This document shows, in pieces, positions 29,606 to 40,700 of a stretch of 64,000 nt of DNA. The notes under the pieces are model-generated. The model was not told the DNA's origin. It made no database searches and saw only the letters and a list, made by a program, of their open reading frames with translations. Each line of letters begins with the position of its first letter. Position 1 is the first letter of the stretch. The DNA comes from Undaria pinnatifida (lineage: Eukaryota > Sar > Phaeophyceae > Laminariales > Alariaceae). The DNA lies in assembly GCA_012845835.1 (NCBI GenBank), contig JABAKD010000024.1, forward strand, positions 3,655,374-3,719,373, given 5' to 3'. Both the position numbers and the translations under genes were made by a program.

Positions 29606-30300
29606 TTTTGAAAGAAGATAAGGGTTCTGCGTATAATAGCTTCAATTTAGTACTTTTAGGAGTACATGATGTTTTGGGAGACGAGTAACAGTTTGTTGAC
29701 TTTTGAAAGAAAACGTTTTCGCGATTACGTTGTCTAGTATGACAATATTTTGTTCTGGATTTGGGCATTTAAAATCTGAACGAGTGTGTGGTATTTACTC
29801 AGTTGTCTAATTCAAAAGTGAGGTTTTGGACTGCTGGCCGAGCACACTTGTTGGCAGCCCTATTCCATGGAGACAGTAACTGTTTTGTAAGGAAGGCTGA
29901 GCGCTGATCATCGGACCAATGCTTGAGTTTTCATATTTTTTTAATTTTTACTGATTTGAAGTTTCGATCTATGGATTTCGGATTTGAGTTTTTTTCACTT
30001 TGGACTTGAGATTTTACAACTTAGATTTCAGGTTCGGGAAGATTGGTGTTGGATATTGCCCTGAATTGTGCCTCATAATCTACGGTGCTGCAATATTTAG
30101 GATTTTACGACTTAGATCTTAGGTTCGGGAAGGTTGGTGTTGGAGTTTGCCCTGAATTGTGTCCCAAGATCTACGGGGTTTATTTCTTGTCGCAGGAGAC
30201 TGGGACGATATTGATTGGCCGTATTTTTTAATGCACCGTTTTACCGTGATGATGTCATAAAATAGCATCATGCCGTATCATTTACGAAGCAGGAACGCTG
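29606..30300. other. No supported gene; one near-duplicated sentence
   Basis: TTAGATTTCAGGTTCGGGAAGATTGG (30022) and its variant at 30111 repeat with the following about 55 bp (TGGTGTTGGA...CCTGAATTGTG). Otherwise AT-rich and featureless. Confidence 0.4.
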
Positions 30301-30307
30301 TCGATTG

Positions 30308-30623
30308 TATGCTTGGGTATAATACGGATATGATGACGGTTGTGTATATTAGGGGTTTGCAATGATCCCTTGGCTACATGGTAGCGGGATGTATCCAGAT
30401 GGTGGAAATATTCTGGCTGTTTGGCTACCTTTCTTCCTGGCGAGCGCCTTCCGCGTTGGCTCTCCACCCTTTGCCCCTCCACATTGGCTCTCCACGTTGC
30501 GCCTCGGCATGGGGCCGTGGAAATAAAAATATATTAACCATGCAATTATCTACCTGCTGCCGACCCACCACCCCACGGCCGGTCGTACAATGGGTAAGTC
30601 CTCTACGCCTCGTAGGGATTAAC
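30308..30623 (+). mobile_element. Family H repeat, copy 2
   Basis: Collinear with 24703-25002, with an internal duplication of TTGGCTCTCCAC at about 30456 and 30485. Confidence 0.65.
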
Positions 30624-31260
30624 AAATAGAATGCTTGACGCTACTAATGTGCCCTATTGTACCAAACTCATCGAAAGTAGACTGCGTGTTATGTGGTCTG
30701 CGGTGTCGACCAACTCTCATTAATGATAGCGCCATATCAGCTATAACTTAGGACTGATCGAGTGATTGGTTGATTGATAGATTGGTTGTGTCATGGAGAG
30801 CACATTACCAAGGAAGGCCCATGTGGCCCGAGTTCCGATTGCCATTTGGCCACGGCGTCACGGGTGAGGAACCAATCTCGTTAAACCCGCGCCTTGCCAT
30901 TCGTGTCCATACCAACTAACTGGTGACGAATTGCGTGATACCACGGCATAGCGTGCACGTAAGTTATACGATATCAGCAACGTTATCAGCGATTGCTTGA
31001 ATCTTAGCGTGTATACCTGATGCGAATATCTTTTATTCGCAGACTCATCACAGCCTCAGCTTGATCAGGATATACTCCTGCAGGACTGTCAAAACGTCTT
31101 TCGCGCTTTTTCGTTTGATACAATTCACAGTAGTCAAAGGGGTAAGAGTCATCCTGCACTTTCCTGGCTACCACGGAAATGATCTAATGTTTTGATCGGC
31201 GTTTTAGTGAGGTGCAGAGCCAATCGAACGATTAACCGCAGCGAAAAGGGGGGTAGGACT
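30624..31260. other. No supported gene; downstream of the SDR stop
   Basis: No ORF or repeat family recognised. It may hold the SDR 3' end, but no polyadenylation signal stands out. Confidence 0.3.
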
Positions 31261-31263
31261 GAC

Positions 31264-31494
31264 TCTACGATAGCCCCCCCCCAAAACCAGAGATTTCTTC
31301 AACGAACGTCGCATGGTGCTTGATACAAGGGATGATGCCCTGAAGAAAAAACTTCGTGTATTTCCTTGGTTGCGAGGGGCTATCGAACGATGACATCGAC
31401 GTGGCGAAGGGGCACCGTACTGCAGAAGACGCGGCCGGGAACTGGTTTCAAAACCGGCGATTTCGTTAAGTAAACGTTGGGGAGGCTACCATAG
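31264..31494 (-). mobile_element. Family C MITE, inverse orientation, 3' of the SDR gene
   Basis: CTACGATAGCCCCCCCCC to GGGGAGGCTACCATAG; core matches the reverse complement of 14929-15161 and 41321-41553 (CTATCGAACGATGACATCG, CGGCCGGGAACTGG). Confidence 0.78.
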
Positions 31495-31653
31495 AACAAC
31501 TCGTACCCTCTCCATTGTAGCCTTGGTCAGATGTTTCGTTATAAACTACCTGGTAGTGACCAGCTATTCACGGGTTCTGCCAGCTGTCCCTGTGTCGCAC
31601 GCGACCGAACCACGCCGTGCACAACACATTTACTCTCACGCAGCCCGCCATCC

Positions 31654-31749
31654 TCAGGCTTTAATGGACCAGCCGCCATCAACGAGATAAACGGAGCCGG
31701 TCACCATCGCAGCGTCGTCGGACGCCAGGAACGTCACCACCTTCGCAAT
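31654..31749 (-). CDS. SDR exon 6 and stop
   Basis: Acceptor AATCTTCAG, then [20 protein letters not shown] and [11 protein letters not shown], stop TGA. This is the standard SDR C-terminus. Confidence 0.9.
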   Translation of the reverse strand: MAKVVTFLASDDAAMVTGSVYLVDGGWSIKA

Positions 31750-34700
31750 CTGAAGATTGGGGGACAGCGAAACGGCCAGCGAAGGTTGACAAAACGCGTT
31801 ACCTACGAGAGCACTGCATGTGGTACAATATAGAGGACAGCTCCATAAACCGGGTAGAAGGTGCGAAGGGAAGAGCTGACAATACGCTGTTAGTCCGTAA
31901 CATGGTGCGTCCCGCACGCTCAAACCGCACAACGTGTCCTATCAGGGCCATGCACCATGTACATGCATATAGCTGATATCTACTTACTACCCAGGCAACG
32001 CAGTGTGCTCGACTAGGACCGTTGTCGTCTGCATACTACACCTAAGGGGGCCACAACAAGCGCCAAGCAACTCACCTACAAACCAGTGTTGTCGATAGTT
32101 GCTGCGGTAGAGGTGGCGCCCATTTTGTCGTTTTGTGGACAGACACAAGCTACGGTTGTAGAGGTGGGCTTTTGTTTTTTTCTGAGGTGCCTCACTGGTG
32201 GAGTTTATGCCTACACCAAAGCTTGATTTTTTTGGAGAAAGCGCTATCCGAAGAACGATCCCGTGGCCAACTATTTGGTATTCAACGAAAATTACTACTG
32301 CAACCAAAAATGTCGGAATGCAGGACGATTTTGGGTTAAGGAGCCCCAACATTCTGAACTCGTTTAAGCCAAAAACTGTTACATCTATCGCAGCACGCGT
32401 CCAAACACATGTCCGATCGACGGAGCTTGTCGACTGAGAAACTACAGCACCAACTGATATTGGAGTATCAACTGTGCTTTGCGTTACACTTCGTGGCATA
32501 CCCGCTGTAGACCGCGGGGACCAAAACGGGATCAACTCTATCGTACGTCGCTTCCGTCCACCATCTTCAATGGTGTGTATGACAGGTGCGAAGGGAGCCG
32601 TTCAGCATCAGCACGCTATCCATCCGTGTACTTCTCAGCAGGGTCACCATTAGCCGTACAGACAACCCCCACCCCTACTGTAGAATGTTTCACCCCCGCA
32701 AAGGTTGGCAAACGTTTCCCCTCTAAAGGCTACGCGAATCGAATTGGCGGCCAACAGGCACAACCTAATCACAACATGGCTTGTTATCGCCCGCCGTAGC
32801 ACAGACTTCGGCGACTCCACAACCCGCCCAAACGTTATGAATTCGGACTTCAAAATGGTTGAAGCAGTTCGGCTATTACCTCTTCGGGTTGCATGAGGCG
32901 CCCGATCAGCTGTGAAGCTTCGATGTTCCTCATGAGTTCTTCACGAGGTACTGGCGCCACGATTGGCGTATCCACATGCCCGGGCGCGACCGAATTAACA
33001 CGAACTCCAAACTCCGCACCCTGTGGAGTGCCACCCAAATGAACGCACCAGATAGGTCAAGAACGTTGGTCGGCACGCTAGCGCGAGGATAACTGTTACC
33101 AGATGCACATTATATTTGGGTTAGCTAAAATGGTTGGTCGTGTCTATACCCCCCCTTGAAGTTGGGTGGTGTTATCGCAGTATGATATAGAAGGTACCGT
33201 CAGAAGAAAACCGCACGCTGTGCAGTTTGCGAGAAATATGTACAGTAGTGCATATTGCCAGATGAAATAACAGTGATTACTACTTTAGAAAAACCCTCAA
33301 AACGGAAAAACGGTGCTCAACTTAATGGACCTTACATAAATAAGGGTAGCTGCATTCCCCATGTGGTGCGGCCACGAAGCAGGCCTTTGTCTCAGCAACA
33401 GTTACGCAATGCATTGGCCGTCGGTACTGTCTGTTCTCAAGCTCCAGACATTCTTTTCACACACGCTGTTCCAATAACAGTTCGTTGAGTACCCACTCGA
33501 TTCCAAGCACAGCTACACAATGCAATGACTGTCTCTGTTGTTTGTTCTCATCTCACAGCTATACATGCTGCATACGCGCGCTGATTCCATTACGGTTCAA
33601 TCGATATATACCAACCCGCTTGTACCAGGGTGGACTCATTGCCCCCAGCCGTCCAAACCCGAATCACCGCTAACCTCTATTGCGGCGTACTTTGCGAGCA
33701 TGTCGGCTCCCGCCTTTGTAGCCGCGTAGATGCCCAAACCCTTCATGGCCGGGAGGCTGGAAGCACGTGATCCTGCACATGAGGAATCGACGATAATTGA
33801 ACCCTTCCGTCCGCACTTCGCCATAGCAGGAATCTGCTGTCAGGGGGTAGGTACAGAGTAGCTTGGAGGTTGATTGAGGGTAAACCATGCGAGGCTGTGG
33901 CTCGAGCGCAGGGGCCACGAATGTAGCAGACCGCCATTTTGCGCAATTTGTTTCGAGACCACAGTCCGCATGGGGAATCGCGCGAAAACGTTCGACAACG
34001 CTAGCAACGACACGCCGGCAAGAACGGGTGCAGGACAACACCCCCCCCTCGCGCAGATACCGTATGTCTCTGTCTTACAGGTTCAAGGATGGTGTGGGGC
34101 GTATATTGGAAAAACCAGGGATAGCCGTGGCCTGCGTTACTGCATTGTTCGCGATGGGCTTTTCGTGCGGAAACGGCGCCACGCCATCACGACGCATTCT
34201 AACTGTAGTGCCCCCACTCGATGACTATAAAACGTAAAACCTAAGGTATTGCGCATTCAGCGATTCTGCACATGTATCCACTAGTTTGGCTAAACCACGA
34301 AACAGCGGTACACGTGCAACACTGATGCTTCTGTGATAAAAATGTGCACACAGCTACGTATGATATAGACGACATATGCTACGGTAAAAACGGACCTAAG
34401 ATTTCAGATAATACTCTCTTGAGGAGATCTATACCCCACCCAAAACTCTATTTTGACAACATTAAAAGTGCAGCGCGATGAAAGCTCCCGTGGTCTAGTG
34501 TTACCAAACAACCATCTTGCGAAACAAGAATGACATTCCGATGATTTTTGGTTGTGGAACATCGTCATTCAGAAACTGTTTTTCCCAAAAAGTGCTACTC
34601 CTATCGTAGCACGCGGCAGGCGCGCGACCAACATCATGCGGACCGCTTGCGACCAATACACATCCCGTCGCAGAATCGCCATACCGTGTATGTAACCGGC

Positions 34701-37700
34701 AAATTGAGAGCAGGCAGTGTACCTGGTACTTGAAGCAGAAGACTAGGGATTTGAAGTTGACGTCGATCATTTTGCTCGCCGACTCTTCAGTGATCTCGGC
34801 AAACGTTCCCTTCCCTATGGTTCCCGCGTTGTTGAAGGCCACGTGCAGCCCACCGAATCTCTCCACCGCCGCATCTACCATGCGTTTGCAGTCGGCCTCC
34901 TACGCATTGACAACGAGTGGAAAATGCAGCGGGAGCGACCAGCACGCTTTTTCGACGGAGTATTTTCAATGCAGCCCCGGGACTCCATCAGAAGGACGTG
35001 TTAAGGATACAAATCGTTCTCATTGAAAAAAACACGGTTCCATCACTCCGCATTTTGCTCCAATCAGAAACCGCTTTGCAAGCTATTTCCCACTTATACA
35101 CATCCAGCACCACTTGAAACAGCGGCTTTGCTGTCCGTCGTGTAAATCATGTCGCCGTGGACGCCAAGGCACGTCTTCCCAGAGGAATCAAACCGGGTAA
35201 ACACAGTCTTGTGGTGCAATTCGAACCGACGCTTGCCTTCCTACTAATAGAAGCCCCGGGTGGGGGGCGGTTCATCGATAATTCCGACAATCATTGGGAA
35301 ACCAATAACGACTACTCGGTTAAAACTGTTCACTTCCAAGGACCAAACCGACTTGTACCTCGCTGCAGGTTAATAGTATATCAGCAAATCAATCACCGAG
35401 AACACTTTAAATGTTCAATCTTGGGTAGAACTCCTACGCCTAAAACCACACTCTCTCTAGCTACCTGTTTATCATCAAGGGGGCGTATTGTATTATGAAA
35501 ATTTAGATCCATACACATCTTGTTGATGTGCAGTCACTACACCCGAATGTACCGTACTGGGCACATTTGTTGGGATATCGGATACATGCAATATGGGGGC
35601 GAGAACACGAGCTTGTTCCTGCTTTCGTCATTAGGCACTTTGTATAAAATCCCTGCAATCCACCTTCCTATATCGGGGTTTTGTGTCACTGCAAGGAACG
35701 TATCGTCCCCTGGCACTCATCAGAAAATGTTGTTTTAGGACGGTCTGTCCGCCAGTACAACACCGGGTAATAATACCTATACGAAATATGTGTTCTCCCC
35801 AAAATGACAAGGCCCTACTGTTTTCACTTCTTCATCTCCTGTTACCTTCCGCTTATCTTATTTGTTTCCACATTTGGCCAATTAAGCGTATCCCTATGCC
35901 ATGAAGCCCTTCACACTGCATGGGGCGGTCATCAGGCGGGGCTTTATATACAATGCTAAACCACGTCGCACACTGCGCCCGGTAGCTGCGGACAGAAACA
36001 CGACTACTAAACCACCTGTAGGAGGAGAAGCACGGCTGTCCTAGGCTTTGGCAGTGGCAGTATATGGCGGCCTTGTGCTGTGTGTTGCAAGATGCTGGTT
36101 TCCAGAAAAACACGGCCAAACAAAGACAACCCCCCCCGGAGACAAAGACAGAGGCGGTACGTAGAGATTACACAATACTTGGTAGGCGAGAAAAGGTGTA
36201 GGAACAACACTGCTGTGTATGAGACGAAGAGGATTATCCCTACATTTGTTGGTTGGGTTTGCTTAGGTTAGAGTCAGGGCTGGGGTTGGGGTTATATACA
36301 ATTCCGTGCATTCCAACCATTTTCTCGAATGAGTGGTGAGGATCGAAGCTCCGGTAGGGGGGTTCCTTTAGGGGCCCTTTTTTTCACTGGCTCGGAGTCA
36401 CTCGCGCTAGCGACCTACCTGTTCCCTGACGCGTGCTACGTTAGAGGTGCACCACTTTTTTTCTGAGGTTGCTCAATTTGGGAGCTTAAGTCGTCTCCCG
36501 AAAACCTGATTTGGAGAACATTAAAACTGCTACCCGTATAAAAACTCCCATGGCCTAGGTACACACGGAGAACCGTGCAAACCGAATGGCCTATTTCCGA
36601 CGATTGTGGGTTAAGGAGTGTCTTGAGTCATTCAGAAAACATTTCAGACGACAAGTGATACCTCTATCGTAGCATGCGTCCCTTGTGGTCTCAGGCTTCG
36701 AACTGTTTTACTTTTCGACATGAACCCCCAACGGGACGGCTTGCCACGCTGCGCCAAAGAAACCTCCTGACGAGTTTTTGTCTTTGAGGTACAGAGTGAC
36801 TCGTGTGAGTGGCTCGGAGACAGCAGTGAAAAAGGGGGTACCCCCCCCTACCGTAGCACGTGTCTAAGGTATAGGAGGAAACGGAATACCCATAATTGAC
36901 CAGTCTCCATTAGAGTCTCCCCGGCGAACTGTTTACGGCTTGTCAGGAAAACGGCGGTGGTATGTGATCGCTATCGTATGTGTTCCTCCAACATAGAGCT
37001 CGCCACCATCGATTTAGTGTGGGTTGCGAGCCGCGGAGGAACGTATATGACTTTTAAAACGAAGACATTGTCTACCCTGTCATATCATCATATGTCGTCG
37101 TTTGTCTTAATCACTATCTGGTACGAAGTAGTAAAAAACAAACGCCTCCGTAACTGTTGTTTTCCGTCTTTGTATGCGCTTGTGTGCGACACGTTAGAAA
37201 TGTAGTCATTTTAAGCCTTGGCCGCCCCACTCCCACGCATAATTAGAAGTCCCCTTCCGCCCCCGTGGGCTCGGTACCTTAGCGCCGAAAAAGTCGTGCG
37301 TGTGCTGTCAGCGAGGTTAGGGTTCCCCTTCTCGCTGGGACATCGGTGGGGCACCGTATTAATCCTTTACTCTGGTGTATGGCGATTTATGGACAGTAGA
37401 AGGAATAGAAGATTGTCGGGTTCTTCTTTCAGACTTCCATGCTACTATCTAGACGTACGTAATATAGACTAGAGAAAAAAAAAACTAAATCAAGCAGAAG
37501 AATGCTGTTCTGGGCAGAGTTGACAACGTTAGATTCTCATATGTGCATTATAAGATACGCTTTTGCTTTTTTATGCTGTTCCCCGGCTGCCGAGGAGTTT
37601 ATCTCGCCCTTTCGGCAGCGGGGCAAGCAAGGGGGCGGTCGGTACATTACGATGCATATCTGCATCCCGGCCGAGTTCCATGGCGGTGCTCTGGGCATTC

Positions 37701-40700
37701 AACGTCGCTGAGCTGGTACTTGTTTTCAAGGAGTTGCGTCCCGCCTCGCCGAGCCGAGTAGGTTCACGGAAAGCCTTTAGACTATATTTCGTTATTTCGC
37801 AATAGCCAGTCTCGCTCTCACATATGTTTATCCGCTCCGCTCTCCTGTCCCCTGTACGACATCCGCCCAATAGTTTCTGCCCATTCTGCTGCCTTTTACG
37901 ACGTAGCTACATGGCGTCATCATCAACAGCAGCAGCACATCTCTCCAGCATCATACGCACGTACCTGTTGCACCTCACGCTGAACATGTAAACCACGCTG
38001 CAAACCACACCCTGCCTGACTAAACTGCCTACCTCCATCCGTCTTCCTGGAAGATTGGCACCTAGCTACTATTTCTTAAGCTCTTGATGTGCTCCCACCA
38101 CGCATCTGGGACGTACTCGCACTGGGCAATACCCTTCGAGAAAGGCCCATAATGCCGCCTGCCTCGTTTCGCCGAGCCACGCAGGGCCCGTCGAAACCCA
38201 TGCCTTCGCATGTCTCTCACGCTGATGCTGCTGGCCTATTGCATCACACATTACCCTCCAGGTTCAGTACTTGTGACAGTCACGGTACAACAGCGGCCCC
38301 CTGTGAGACTTTTGCTTGGTGACTGCCACAGATCGTGCTTCTGTGTGTATGTGCATGTTTGTGCGCTTTTGTGTACCAGGTATGTATGCGCGCGTAGGGT
38401 GCGTGCTGTCACAAAATCGGTATACAGCAGCGGCGGCACAGCAGCAGCAGTACAACGGCTGCCGTGTTTCAACTTTTTGCTTTTGAGCCAGTAGTCACGG
38501 TATGTGTGGCTGGGCAAAGAAGGATATCGAACCACACGGCAGCATTTTTACGCCCAACGAAACAATCAAACACACGTCGTCAAACCTCATACCAGGTAAA
38601 TGAAGCTTACAGCGGTAGCAAAAGCAGTAGCGCATAGATGTCGTTGGAACGTCTGGGTTCCCCCTTTTCGGCTTGCGACGACGCCGGGATATCGAGGCAA
38701 CCCCATGCCGAAGGGGAACCTTGTAGAGACAAGGATATACATCATAGTGGCATGGACAAAAACAACCTTACGAGCTACCACCAACCATTGTCATTATCAG
38801 GTATGAAATTCTCCTATGTCAGCGAGAGGCACGCATACATCTGGATGGTGTGTGCGAGTAACACCGTACCAGTGATCATAAATACATCCATAGACTATAC
38901 GTGTGGACTGAACCGAGGCAGTTGCGGTTTAACATATTGTAGAGGGAACCAGAATGTTACTACGGTACGTCTAGCTATATGTACTGTGTGTATAGCTAGA
39001 GCTGTACCCCGCGGTTACACCGTTCAATGTTTCCACCTTTGAAACGTCGCCCACCACAACGACGGCTTCTCCTCCCTCGGCTTTGATCTCCTCGGCGACG
39101 GCGGAAAGCTTATCCTCCGTTCTCGCGGACAAAACCACCTGATTTGGCAAGGGGGAAAAATACGACGGATCCCCTTCAGTTGGCGCAAAAGTGCCATTGA
39201 TCGTCCAGTATTCACGGCCAGGAAGCTATACAATAACCCGATTATGACGGTTCTCACGCGCAAGTGTTGGTAGAGCGCTGGATTGAGAATGCACGTTTTG
39301 TTGTGAAAGCGGCCTGCACCTTGGTGTTGATCGATCCAAGGTTTATATAATGTGATTAGACTTCGCCCAGGTACACAATTCGACGCGAGTCGACGAGGGA
39401 AGAAAATGAAGGCGACTTTTCGCGATAAAAATGAAGGCGCGTACCGTGGGGAAGAGGGCCCGCTAGGTGACCCCGGATCTGAGTTACTACACTGGGAGGG
39501 AGAGCGAGAGTAGTGTGAGGATAATAAATGGGATGAAGAAGAAAAAAGAAAAAAGTAAATACAGCCAAACGAACAGGAGAGTGTGCTTTACAACAACAAG
39601 CTTTTACTCGCGACAGCTACGACTATATACCTCGTGCTAGGTTCTGCTGGACAACGTGCTGGGAAGAGACAGCATGCGGGCCAGAAATCAAACAATGTCT
39701 TCTTGTTGTTGCTGCGCGCTGCGCTAAACGAGGTCCACAGGATATACGCAAAAACTTCGCCCGCCGCTGAGCATCAAAGTTATCCCGTGCACCCATGCAA
39801 CATAACTGCATGTTCAGGTATAATTATTGGCGTTTGGCGTGTTACTCGTAGATGTTTCTGATGCACAACAGGGACGAAATGATATGTGCTTCGAAACTAC
39901 CATTTTATATGTGGGTATCCAGCATGTTCATCCGTCTGTTTCAACCCATTTAGGGCTGCGCCTTTGTTTCGGAGACGAATTACTTAGAATTTTAGTTGAA
40001 ACATATTTCTGTACACAGCCAGGTTTACGGTTCTAAAAGGGTTGGCATGACAATAACGTTTGAAAAACCACTTTCCTCTCTGTATCGACCACGGCTAAGG
40101 AATCACACTTGTTATAGGGTGTACTCATTTAATGACTGTGATAGGGCGGGGCGTAGTCATTGGTTGCGTGTGCCTTAGCCGTTCGACCCTTGACCACGCA
40201 CCACTATAGAGATGAAGCACTGTTGACAAAAGCTACGGTAGAGGGGATGTTAGTTCTGGTAGGGGGGGTGTTGGTTCTGGCAGGGGGGATGTTAGTTCTG
40301 GTAAGGGGGATGTTAGTTCTGGGGGATTTTTTTGCCGTGGCCCGGGGTCACTCGCGCGAGTGACCCCCCTATCCATTTGCGGTTTTAGGTTTCGTGCTGG
40401 AATATAATTCTGCTACATGAACCGTAATGGCATGGTTAGCCTCTCCGCGCCGGGCAAATCATATTGGAAGCATTTTCCGTCAGCGAGGTGCAGAGTCACT
40501 CGTGCGAGCGGCTCAAATCCAGCAGTAAAACAGGGGGGTACTCCCCTACCGAAGCGTTGGTCTGTTCCTACTCCGAACAGAGAGACACCGTAAAGTGTTG
40601 GGCGCTCAGCGCGCTTCTTCCACGTATTACATCAAACATTTCGCTCATCTTATCTCCTTTCCTGTTTTGCCGTCTGTCTGTGGCGAGACAATCTAAAATA

